Part shown: piece by piece, positions 25,701 through 38,566 of the stretch
Position numbering within the stretch: position 1 is the first letter of the stretch
How the letters are laid out: each line of letters begins with the position of its first letter
Assembly (NCBI GenBank): GCA_031216445.1
Contig: CM062199.1
Location: 3,775,001 to 3,839,000, forward strand
DNA length: 64,000 nt
From: Lateolabrax maculatus
Lineage: Eukaryota; Chordata; Actinopteri; Acropomatiformes; Lateolabracidae
Reading direction: 5' to 3'
Position numbers and translations under genes: made by a program
The notes under the pieces: model-generated
Told to the model about the DNA's origin: nothing
Seen by the model: only the letters and a program-made list of their open reading frames with translations
Databases searched by the model: none

Positions 25701-28700
25701 GCGAGGGAAATGAGGACTCACGCGAGTCAAACTTGAAGTCCTCCTCTGGTCAGGTTTCACAGTTCAGCTCTGCAGACATGCTGCCATGTCAATTGATTTA
25801 ACGATAGCCCGGACTGCACTGCACGCAGTTGTTTTGTCTGTCTTGGATTTCAGACGTGTGAGGGCTGCTGTTGTTGTTTGCAAGAAAGGGCCTCTTTTCA
25901 ACACGGTGAAGTGGCAATCTGTCATATCTGTTAAGTCCAAAGATGCGTGAGTATGTACTTAACCTGGATCTCTGGCCCAGGTATTGATACTGATGATAAG
26001 AACTAAGTAGAATTTACAGCAGTACAATTCATACAGTATAGCTGACTAAAATTGGGATAATTCAGTCTATGGAAACCGGTAATGGAGCATTAGTTCAGAC
26101 AGAGAACTGAAGTCGTGCTTGCATTAACTGATTGGCATCAGCTGCTTCATTCCTGCTTCACAATCACTGGCTCATTCACTTGCTCTGTGGCTATCTAACT
26201 TGGCCATTATATAGTAACTTGACACTTCTTGTTATTACTCTGCTGATATGCTGTGTGTGTTGGTTGAGGGGGAATTAGTTCATGCTTCCCTCCTCTTCCC
26301 TCAATTAGTTATTTTTGCCAAATCTAACAGTATCACCAACCTTCTGACTCAAATGTTAATGCTGCTCATGCTAGTATATTGCCTGGGTCCAGACCTTTGA
26401 GTCCGCCCGATACACCAAGTTGACTGATGAAACACGATGGCTCTCTGGCTGAAAAACGACCGGTCCAATGAACGGGGCTAACGCCGTTGTCAAGCTGTTG
26501 TCCAGCGGTTGTCTAACGACGAGGGCGGGGAAAACTATTTTCAGTGGAGTATAATTTGTCAGCCAGCGGCACTGATAAACCAGCGTTTTATCAATAACCC
26601 TTGACTTGTTTGTGTTGTGGTCATGGTGACGTAAGTGTTGCTCTCGCAGCTGAGATTATCTACCAGCTATGATAACTGTGTCTAGTAAAGATATTTGCAT
26701 ATTCACAGATTCTGGAGGGAGAGAGATTATCAGTAGATGTAATTTTGAGAATGATTTTACTAGGTATTCAACCTTTTTACTGAATAATCATAGGAAACAA
26801 TGGCCCCCCACTGATAATAGTACCTAGTATTGTAGATATTGTGTTACTCATTTATTTTAGGAAGTCTTTATTTAAATCCAAGAACTCATTTCACGTTCTC
26901 AGAAAGATCAAACAAAGAAACTCTCAATGAATTACTGCGTTTTAAGTAGAATTACTACTGAGTTTAAGAGGCTAGTGGTAGAGCTGCTCGCCCGGGCGTC
27001 GTCATGACCTGAACCAGGACCCGTCACTGTGGTTCATTTCAACCTGAAGTGTAGGAAAAGCTGATATACATAGTACAGAGCTGGAAGGAATTTAGTGTCC
27101 TGCTCAGTGAAGCTGAACCAGGGCAGAGGCTTAAACTCAGACCTCCCAGCTGAAGGAAGGTTTGTCCACCTCTAAAACCACCCGGCTGCACCACAGCACC
27201 TGCATACAATACACAGAGCTTCAATCCCACCCTGTAACTCAGCCTTATTTGAACACAAAAGCTGCCACATGGAGAAACCTTCCCTTCCTTTCAAGATTCA
27301 AAAATTTAGTTTACAAAGGTGCAATTACGCTCTGTAACCTTTAGACTAACACAGGCTATCGTGGCTTACCGAGGTTTCTTACACAGCCTCTCCTAGGCCA
27401 GCAGTCGGGGGCTTGGAGTCAGAGAGGCAGGTCTGAACAGGTTCACAGAGCAGAGGGAGATCAGAGAGGCAAAGGCGGCTCAAGTCATGCTAAGGAGAAT
27501 GACAGGGATGATTATACTGATTACACTGCCAGCCCAGGCAGCACGCGACTCACTGTACCACATGCAATACCTTCCAACCAGCCAGGGTGATAGTATCAAA
27601 CAATATAACTGCATCTCAGGGCTGATTATTCCTTTGTTATGAGGCTCAGGACTCATTGTCGCTTGTCTGTGCCTGTGCTTATAATTAGCCATGTCAGTCA
27701 TGTGTTTTGGAAACCTTGTGAATCATTTGCTAGATTTGACCTCACATATCACAGATTTGTCCATATATCTCTTACTACCAGAAAACCTACAGCCTTCACC
27801 GCAGATCAGAAAACACTCCACATGATGCTTCTTTCAGGAAATGCCTTTTGCGTAGTCTTTTTGAAGGCGTTTTTAAAAGATTGCGTGAGGTTTTGGATTT
27901 TGTATCTAAAGTGGTTTGATCTAAGAAATTATTGTAGCTTGGCACAGGCTGCCTATTGATTCAGCTGTGGTTGTCTGCGTTGATGGTTCAGTGTGGTCTT
28001 GGCCTATTTTTGTATGGCTCGGTGGTTTCCTTAGGCCCCATACTGAACATTTGAGGTGGTTGATCTGTGCAGATGCAGTGCATCCAGCTGGACTTGTTGC
28101 CCTGGTTGTGGTCGTCGTTGTTGACAGTTGTTTATGGTCCTGACCCGGTTAAATTCAGGCAGCTGATGCTTTTGATGTACAGTACGTGGTTTACAGTATC
28201 TTATATACCTTTGTTAAATGTGTTTAGTGTCAGAAGCAATAATTCTCACTGTTTTGTTGAACAAGTTGCTCCAAAATGCCAACCAGTGAGCAATTTTGGA
28301 TGCCTGAGACTTGGACTTGAATCAGACTATAGTCACAAAGATGAAGATTTGAGACTCGATTTGGACTTAAAGTTGCACTAACCAATATTTTTATATTAAC
28401 AATGGATCACATTAATTTGTGTAATGTGAAAGGTGACGCTCACAGTGATGAACCCACTAAAAATTATCACTAAACTCTGCAGCTTTTTAAGTGTCTTCAG
28501 CTCAGTGTTTGCTTTTGTGGCCCCACGACTTTACTGATTTGTTTCAGTCTCACCACTCTCATCAACCTCATTTCCAGCAGCAGCAGGCAGCTGTTGTCAG
28601 TGAAAAAGCTATGGTAAATCCACTGTACACATCCTGTCTAGCACAGAACAATAAACAGTCAAAGTTAGCAACTATCTTGTGAACATAGTGGAGCATTTAG

Positions 28701-31700
28701 CTGCTTAACTGGCAGATGTTTTTGTTAGAAGTTGGTGGAGACCAAAACAGAGCTAAAAGGAGTTAAATTACATTTGTCAAGTGGCCAGAAACACAACTAC
28801 TAAAAGATGAATAAGATTCTAAGAAAGTGTCTGACTGGCCTGTATATGAAACATCTGACTATAAAGTGGCTTCCATTCCTGCCTAAACTACCATAATGTT
28901 GTGAAATTTGTCTCAAAGTGGCTCTAAAGGAAAAACCTATATCCTTGTAAGCATGAATATTTTTAGTAAATTTCACAGTTATGAGATATGTGTAATGATA
29001 CAGTACAGTGTGAGACATGACAGTGGCACGAGAAGAAAGGTCACTAAAAACATGACGCTCATGTAGCATCGGAAAAGGAAATAATTCATCCTCAGGGGAA
29101 CATGAATGTGTGTATGTTTTATGGCTATGTGTTCATTACATGTTGGTATTTCCTGTGCAGAGGTGGACAGTTTGGCCTGATGTTGGTTCTACAGTAAAGG
29201 TCAAGGGGTCACCAAAAATATTTAGTTTCATTCTCTGGGGACCATGAATATCCACAGCAACTTTCTTGTGAATCTGACCAGTAGTTACTTGCTGTGAAAC
29301 CAAAGACCGACACTGCCATTCTCATGTCCATTCTTTTGTACGGCACATAAAAAAACATATTACATAGTATTGATGCCATGTCTCATTTCAGTCAGTCGAT
29401 TACTATTTGTTGCATCATTTATTTATTAACATTTTTCCACCCTAAAACATTTGAAAACTATTGGAACTGGCATTAAAACTGAAACATGAAGCCAACCTGA
29501 TGGATGCTTTTGCGTGTGTTCTGCAGGTATGCCCCCTTTGTACCCGATCAATCAGCTTTGTAAGTTCTGTGATCTGGAGATTTCCTCCTGTAGTGGCACA
29601 GGGACCTGCATGTCCGGCTGCTCCATCACATCCATCTGCTCTAGCGTCAACGAGGTCTGTGTCGCTATCTGGTAGGTACCTAACGCAGAAAACTGCCTTC
29701 ATCTCTTAGATGTGTGATTTAATAACTAGATATCTCTTTATTGTACACATGTTTTAATTATTCCATCTCTGCCCCTCTGTCTGTCCGTGTCTTAGGAGGA
29801 AGAATGAGACAGGCTTCTCCATTGAAACGCTCTGTCACGACCCGTCCAAGCCGCTGTACGGCGTTATGCTGGATGACTACAACAATTCGACCTGTGTGAT
29901 GAAGGAGAAGAACACGACAAGTGGGATGGCTCACTTCTGCTCCTGTACTGACGAGGAGTGTAACGACAGACTGATATTCTCCCCCAGTGAGTACATTAAC
30001 TAATACCAGCTCTATGGAGCGTTTTAGCATCTTTCAGCTCATTGTTTCAGTTTTACGGCCAACAACTTTACTATATTGACTCATCAGATTTGTTTCCAAC
30101 CACGGTAGGAAGCTATTTTCAGTGGAAAAACATAGAAGAGCATTTAGCTGCTAAATAGCCAAATATTTCTGTCAGGAGTTGGTAGAAACGAAAGCTGAGC
30201 TAAAAGGAGAATGAACACTGGACTTACATCATCATCTAATGGCTAGAAATACAACTCTTAATGGATGCTTATGTCTGCTGATTGTGTAAATAGGTAATAA
30301 TTTGCTACCTCGTGGTCCAAGTGTCCAAAAAAATTAATTAACGCTGCTTTACAGGTTGAGGCATTACTTTATCATTTTCTATCACCAACAAATTCCATTA
30401 AAAGACCAAGCCAACAATGCGTTCGTCTCGCCTTAACTGTGGCACATTCATAACTTCTGAACATATTTAAAAAGTGATCACAAATATATAGTTTCATTCT
30501 TTTTTTAAAAGCTCAGTAATTAAATTGCTTGACACACCAATTGCATTGGTTGGGGACTATTTTTAGCTGTGAATCAACACACATTTGGTTGTTTCAGTGA
30601 GCAGCTGGATGGTGTATGTGGGATAAAGTCAAAATAAATTACACTACTCAGTGTGTTTTCATAGTGACGAAGGAACCAATGCCTTTTTTTAATAGTTTCT
30701 GGACAAAAGTGGAGCTCTATGGCACAAAGGAATCAGAGAGATCAGGCTGTCCACACAGAATACTTGTTAGTAGGACATATTCATTGTTGGTTTTGGTATT
30801 TTCATGGTATTTTGTTGACAGTAAGGACCATATACAATTTGTCAGTCTCATCCTTTAAAAATATGTTTTTCTATTTACAGCTGCTCTTAACGTATTTAAT
30901 GTGACTGCCTGCACAGAAAGAAAACAAACAAATCATGGTAACCGCACCCACTTTCAACCAACCAAATGCATTTAAGCTTGGCAAAAGAAAAGCAAATCAT
31001 TTTGATTACGCATCTGTTACAGCATATATGGTCGACCAACTATAAAACCAGCAGCTTATCTGTTCAGACAGCTGTACAAAGTGATATAGGTCCATTTCCT
31101 TTATGTTCAGCCAGTTGTTTCATGCTGCAACTTTCTTTTATTTATCAGTACATTGTTGTTCCTATTTTTTGTCATCACTCCCACTTCTTCTTCTCTAACC
31201 TTCTCTCCCACAACAGACAAGGAAACTCTGTCTGTATTTTAGCGTATAAAGCTGTTCACATGCATCTCAAAAGTTGTGGGTGGTTATCTTAGGTTTCATT
31301 ATGGTCGCTACTTTCTTTTGGAGAGTGCATCACAAACAGGAAGTGGAAATGTGGTGTTTGTATCACGCGTAAACAATGTTCGGGGAATCCTCAGTGTGGT
31401 CACAGACATGCAGCCGGGTGTCTACTGCCCTGTGTGTTTGGCTGCTGCCTCTCTCAGTGCCAAGGAGGAAAATTAGGTGTCTGTTTCGGCCTCTGAATGT
31501 GTGTGCCTGTGTGTGTGTGTGCGGCTGTGTAGGCCGGCCACGCTGGAGAGCTCAGACATATGGTTTCCTGTCTGTGTTTAACTCAAATCAGAAACATCTC
31601 CAGCACATGGTGAACAGGCCCCATAGACACAGAGCACCTCTGCCGTGGGGCACCAACATTATTCCCTCCTATGTTATAGTATTATTAAAGCAGATTAGAT

Positions 31701-34700
31701 TCCTCTTCTTTCCGCCCCACTGACCAAACTGTAACATTAATCTGCTGTACATATATGCTGCAGATAATGTGGAAGGTTGAAGGATGGCAAGTTGTTAAAA
31801 AACAGACTTTCTTTCAACTGAACAAACTGTTTTCAAGCCTTAGTTAGAAAACATCCACCCTGCTGAAATGTCTGTAAGACCCTGTGACCCAAATTCACTG
31901 AGATGGTACTGCTGGGATTTGTTTTGTTTCTTCAGAACTCCAATTTGCAAAATACAATGTTTCTCGCTTACATGTAATTGTATTCAGCGTGTCTGCATGG
32001 CTTTTGGTTTTATTAGCCACAGTTTCAAGATATCTTTCATCATCCTAGTTGATACCCATCTCCTACCTTCTCTGCATTATGTCTCTATGGTGTAGCTTTC
32101 AAGGTTCTATCAAGCAAAATGCAAACAGCAGAAGACCCGGAAACCAACCAATAACATACACTCAGTGGCCACCTCAGTGGGTACACCTGTACACTCTAAT
32201 GCAACCCTGAGGTCATAGTTAAAGTTGTTTTTTTTGCTGGAATACATTATATTAAAATGTGTTTCCAATTTTTTTGTCCTTCCCGTTTACATACATGGGG
32301 AGAGCAGAATATTTGAAACATCTCCCACGATATTTCAGTCCACTACAACACCATCACTACACATAACTACGACCTCAGTGCTAAACCATCGTTTAATTAA
32401 CACATTTCCGACAATGTCACTAAAAACTGAAGCCTTCAGCCAACTGTCCCTCCATCGTGGATGTGTTTCAGTATATCCATGCCTTTCATCCATCAGAAAT
32501 GTTCACAGCCTTCTTGTATATTCAGGGATTCAGTGCCGTTCTGGTGTTGTGGCTTTGGTCTGAATCTGTGAGCCACGCCTCATTCATTTGAATATTACAG
32601 ATAGAAATAAACAAAGCTGGGAAATAAATTCTGACAATATAAAATGAAAGTCCCCTGAAAAAACTAAATGTGGAATTAAGAAATAAAAGTCCCCTGAAAT
32701 GAGAAAGTAGTAATTTGAAAAAAGTCCCCTTTTAAATAAAAATGTATCTATTTATTTATTGTACTATAATCATTTATGTATTTATTGCTTCATTTACTTA
32801 TTACCTGATTTATTTAATAGCCATATTTATTTATTTAATATTGACTAAAATAGCATTCCATAATACAGTAGTGCAAGCCTTAGATGATATTGTACTTAAT
32901 CAGTGTAAATTCCCATCAAATTGACCTAATTAACATACAGTGAAACTGGGTTCCTGGAGGTTTGGGGTCAAAATGTGTGCAACTTGTGCAGCCACGTGTA
33001 TGTAAATAATTTTTATTTTATTTTAATTTTTTTTAACAGCTTTCCCTCAAAGAAATAGTCCGTATGAAAATCTTTGACATTGTGTTCTGTGGATTATTTA
33101 GATAAACAGGGTTTTGAAAGTTTTAAGACACACAACATCTAAACTATCTTGCCTGCATACTGCAGAAGGTAACTGTGATTTTTCTCTTTTGAAATGACCT
33201 TTGACATATATACACGTTCCCAGGCAAAAAGCTCTTTAGTACTAACTTTAAGAGAAAACTACATGCATCAGCTATAACACAGACACATCAGAATTGGCAC
33301 CCTTGCTCTCTATACTGCCCTTTATAATTAGCATGTTGTTTAATTTGAGATCCTCCCTTGCTTGCCTGGCTTGCTTGTGGTGATGGCTGAGTCTCACAGT
33401 AATTAATGCAGCCACCAGATTCTCCTCTTTACACAACATCTCATGTGCTACGATTATTTGGTACGTTTGTGTTGCAAATTGAGCAAAACCTTGCTGGCAT
33501 GGTTTCATCTACAAACAGCAATTATGTGGGCAGTAAATTAGCTATAATTTCAATAAGCATGGCCATGACTAGAACTGGTAGTTTATGTTTCATTCACTGC
33601 AAACATTCAGTAAACAAGCTGGAATTCTGTTATGTGCTGTAAGTGAGCGGGTACTCTTCTTCTGTTCAAACCTTTAATGATTATCCTGTTATCGATCCCT
33701 ACAGTGATCAATAAGCATGAGACAACACCACTCTGGATAATAACAGCACAAATATAACAGAGTAACTGAACTGGCAACCTGAGCACGTAGCTCTATCAAG
33801 GACATGTAGGCTACAGTGGTTTGTGTACATCATAATCTATCTTTGTGTCTGTCACACACACACACACACACACACACAGAGCCCTCAGGGTTAGGGTTGT
33901 GGTTCCTTCCTCCCATTGAGGACACATGCAGCAGGAAGTCCGTGTTTGTTTATTGGGCCACTGCCATGGCTTATTCCTCTACAAATGCCTCACATTGTTC
34001 TTCCCCAGCATTACATTCTTATGACGTGCCTGTAATAGTGCTTGTGCATGTGGTTTTACTGCTTGGGAGTCACACTTGTGGATTCTCGTGTGTGTGTTTG
34101 TGCATCCAAACATGTGCCACAAATGTCACCATGGGGGAGTGAACATTGTGATCCCACAGCAGCAAACACTAACAGGGCTTGTTGGTTTTGATGGACTGCT
34201 CAGTGGAAGTTAATCAGATAGGGAGATGTGTGCTGTGTTGTCACCGTCTCAGCGCGGCGAGAGGCTGTTTATCTAAGCTGCTCAAAGTGGGATCCACAGC
34301 TGTGTCCAGTTTAGAGACGTAACCAATGAAAAGGGCGCCATCAGTTTCTGCCTTGTTGCTTTACCATCGTGCAGTGCTGATTCAGGGCATTCAGTTTGGC
34401 CTTAGAAGGTAAATCTTTAAAACTGCATTAATCAATAGTAGGGGTGACCCTGAATAGCAATCTAAGGGGCCTAATTAGACGGCCAATCTCACAGTCGAAT
34501 CGTTGCAGTGCCGTGAAAATGTGATTATGAAAAAAGGATCATTATGGGGGTGCTTTTACATAGAAATGCTTGGTTTCTCCCAGTAAATCCTGATTTATAC
34601 CCTATTTTGGTGTAAATATCATCTTAATACTGTTAATTAGAATTTTAAAACAACTAATGTGCTTTCCTTAGTGTGCAGTGGTGGATCACGGTGATCTCCT

Positions 34701-37544
34701 CAATGGATGTTGTTTTGATTTAATAAACATGCTCAAGCTTTTTTTTTTTTTTAAATGACGGTCACTAAGTTTGAGTAGATCTTGGTACGTCAGCCTGTTA
34801 TGTCAGAGGTTCTTGGTTCTTCTAGACTAGCAAACTGTTGTTTCCGCTCTGGAACCAGAACACACGAACCAAAACACGAAAAAACTAGTTTGAGATTAAG
34901 CACTCGAACTGCCTTGGTAGAAAAGGGATATAAGTAATATATTCTGCCAGCCACAGTCCTTACTGGACTACAGCCACGTTTCCATGCAAATGTAACAGAG
35001 TTTAACCACATTTCCAGAAAATCAGCAGAAGAAAATGTGAATTAATGTTCCATCTACTACTGTTTTGCAAATATTAGGAGAGGAGCACGCTCTCCATGTA
35101 TTCTAGTCTCTTTTTACTAGACTACTTTAGAGTCCTCAGTTTGACTACCTGCACTTGTGAACACATGACCAGAACAGAGATGATCCTTCAGGCCTCTGTG
35201 ACACAGCAGTTGTTTTCTAATGAAAATCCTGTAAAGATGATTTGGAGCAGACTAATGCCGCCTCTCAGCCAGTGTCAGCTACACATGTGTTTTGGAGCTT
35301 GTGAACTTGTTTCAGTGGGAAGGGAGGCATTGATAGTAAATACTGACTTGTCATAGTAACATGCTATTTGTTTTAGTGCTGTATTTACAGCTGTGCTCTT
35401 GTGAAAGTCGGTTTTACATGCTTGGAGGCACGCTATGTGAGGAATGAGATGAAGGTCGAACTAATTCATTCCTGACATGGATTCCTTTACTTTGTACAGT
35501 CTGTGTTTTCGCACAGATGATGCCTGAGCTCCTCCAAGTCATTTCATGGGTTATTTTGGCACCCCTCATGATGAATGAAATCTTGCTCATGACTCAAAAA
35601 GGGGATTTTTGATGATAAAGAAGAAGAACATGATAAAGAAGAAGAACAAGCGATAAAAATAAAAAGAGGGAAAAATTGATTAGAATGACTTCTTGGTGAA
35701 GCTGGAAAAGAGGAAGAGGAGAAGAAGAGTGGCTCTGTGCATGTTCCAAGATCTGTTTTTTTTTATTCTTATTTTTTACAGTTCCTCCTCAACTGTGGAA
35801 TCTTGGCTTGCCATCAGTGAGTACATCAGTCGTGCAGTCACACAGCAGACTGTTTCATATAGTGCAGTGAAATGACTCAAGCAGGCCAACAGGGTGAGGC
35901 AAAAAAAGGCAGAATGGTGGTCAGGACAGAGAGCATTGAGACGGGATGAGGAAGTAGATGGAAAGACAGAAACAAAGCGACGGAGAGATGTTGGTGGGAG
36001 CGGAAGGAGAGCTGGAGAGATATGAGCCGTGTTTATGAAGCAGTCTGGGTTGTAAAGGCAGTGCTGTTACCATAACAAGTAAATAGTGAATGTGATATTC
36101 ACTTTTAGTCAGTGTCACCAGCCTCCCTGTGGCTGGATTCCTCCACACTCCACCATAATATGATACCAGCCCGGATAAAGGCAGGTTATTTATATACATT
36201 TAGGAGGGTAAAAACTCCACAGGGAACACAACTTTCAACTTTTTTAATAGGAGGTTCATGTAGTGAAATAAAACCCATACATAATATAAACACAACTTCA
36301 AGAAACTTAAACACTGTGGAGAGATTAACTGGAGTATAGCCAACAGCAAATATCTACTGTAGTTACAAAACCCTTCACTAACAGATTATAGGACATATTA
36401 TAATAACTATGCATTGATTGATTTTGTAAAAATAAATCTCCTCATAAGGTTGCTGCAGTGAGCGTATTAACAAACAGTTTCCCATTTACAAACACAAAAG
36501 ACATGGATGGACAGAGGTATTTATTTGAAGTCGTGTTTCTGGCCACCTGACAAACATTCCCTCTCCTTTTGCTTTTTTTGGTCTTATCACTGGGTAACAC
36601 TATTTAATCTCCCATATTTAGCATTCAAAGGCAGAGTATAAACATTTAATAAATGGTAACACACTGTAATGTAGTTATAAGCAGATATAAGCATTTAAAT
36701 GTATCTTTCAACAGCTATAACTCCTCCTGTGGGCACCTGTAATTGCAGGCTGCTGTATAAACAGATATGAAACACAGTTGCAATCATATAAATATATCTT
36801 CACAGGAGAAGTTAGAATTGTTGACAAATGCTGTACATTAATAAACATATACAAATGTCCTTATATTGTAACTATAGTGTGTTATAAACCAGCCTATTTT
36901 TCTGTTCAGTTTTATGCTTTTCATGATTGACTTTATGAGAAATCAAAGCACCACAAAGTCAGTCATAGAACTACCATAGCAACATCTTATCAGCACATAG
37001 CTGCTATTTCTAGACATCATCATAAAACTATCAACTGCTAGACATGACATCATCCTTCACCTGTTAGCTGTTATCGGCTCCATATAAGTGTTACAGCCGG
37101 TTGACGGCAGGTGTGCCGCAGGGAAGGGCAAAACTGTGGTTTATTATATTTTGAAAGAACATTTACAAAACTAATCATAAATCGTTTTATTTATCCATGG
37201 TGTGGCCAAGTAACTGATAAAATATCACATCAGAAAGTAACCGCTGATATTTAAAGCCTCATTAGAAATTAAGACAAAATGGCAGAGTGAAGGCCTGCTG
37301 GAAGTGTGCTTCAACCTCCTCAGTGTTTATAATGGCTTCAGACTACCCACCCATCACCTGTTTCAAACATGAAATCATGTCTGGCTCTGTCATTTTCCGA
37401 GAAAAATAGTTCCCCTTCAATATCCAACTCACAACTTTGTCGTTCAGCAAACACTGTGAGGATCCAAGTAATTAGCAACTGGTTAGAGCATTAAGAGGGT
37501 GAGTCAGAGATGGCAGCGTTTGAAATCCTTTCACATCCTGAGAA

Positions 37545-37576
<32 letters not shown>

Positions 37577-38522
37577 TGATGTGTGTTTGCAAGCTGTAGG
37601 CGAGGATCCCTCTATTAGTCCCAATGATGTGTCAAACCTCATTGAACACTGCATGAGAACACTCTGGCATCCTGATTGGAAAACGCAACATGAGTCCTAT
37701 TACCAGTTTGTCTTGGCACCGTCTGATTGGTTGTGTTTCTGCCTCGGATACACACACACACACACACACCCACACACACACACACACACCTACACACACA
37801 CACCCACACACACACACACACACTAATCATGGCAGTAAGACAGCAAGGAAAAAAATAACTAACCCTGAACCTCAAAAACCTCCAAGCAATCTTAAAACCC
37901 TTAAAGCATACACACATGTACAGACACATGGAATTTGAGAAGCAGTGTCTGACTGTCTGACAGTCTTATTTCTCAACCCACTTTACTACCAGACTTTTGA
38001 AGTTGTCTCAAATCTGAAGGTCTCAGCGTGTGTTTGTGTTTAGTATATTTGATTTATTGCATTCGCGGCTTTGCCCAAAGCAATTTCAGAAAGTTTTACT
38101 GCTTTACAATCTCTCACACACACACACACACATGCACACACACAGCCACAAAATGAAGATATTATTCATCCCACTGTGAATATTTTTACCTTGCATGATC
38201 ACACAGTGTACCAGTACATGCTGGATTCAAAAGCATCCACTTCTTTGAAGAGAAAGAGAGTTTAAAGCATGTGAATGAGACGTACTTTACAGTTAATGAG
38301 GCTGTACAGTATAATCATAAGACAGTTGCTTTGGGCACAGCTGTTCAAAATAGCTAATGTGCGCTTTGATAAGAATAATCCGAACATACATTATAATAAA
38401 GGTTAGATCAAGCATTGGCTTGACAAAGATAGTCTTTAATGTTTAGTCTTTGCTGCTTCGTGCTGCCGTTCCAAATTAACGTTAAGCCTCCAATCATTGT
38501 TGCATCAACGCCTGTAAATATC

Positions 38523-38566
<44 letters not shown>

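Larger units (their letters stand above)
19734..29526 (+). other. tgfbr2 intron 1 (9.8 kb)
   Basis: The intron has a GTGAGT donor and a CTGCAG acceptor. No coding exon was recognised inside it. It holds a polypyrimidine stretch (21147-21230), short CA runs (21328-21357), a fragment of a common teleost repeat (24995-25218), a CpG-dense patch (26400-26560), a tRNA-derived SINE on the minus strand (27045-27200), a SINE-like copy of repeat family R2 (28370-28806) and an inverted fragment of family R1 (29190-29300). The rest shows nothing I can name. Confidence 0.75.

Noticed and set aside
26966..27040. tRNA-like stretch (TGGTAGAGCTGC and GGTTCATTTC)
   Set aside because: Box A- and B-like words occur, but I could not form the acceptor and anticodon stems of a tRNA. 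It is more likely a SINE fragment near the one at 27045-27200.
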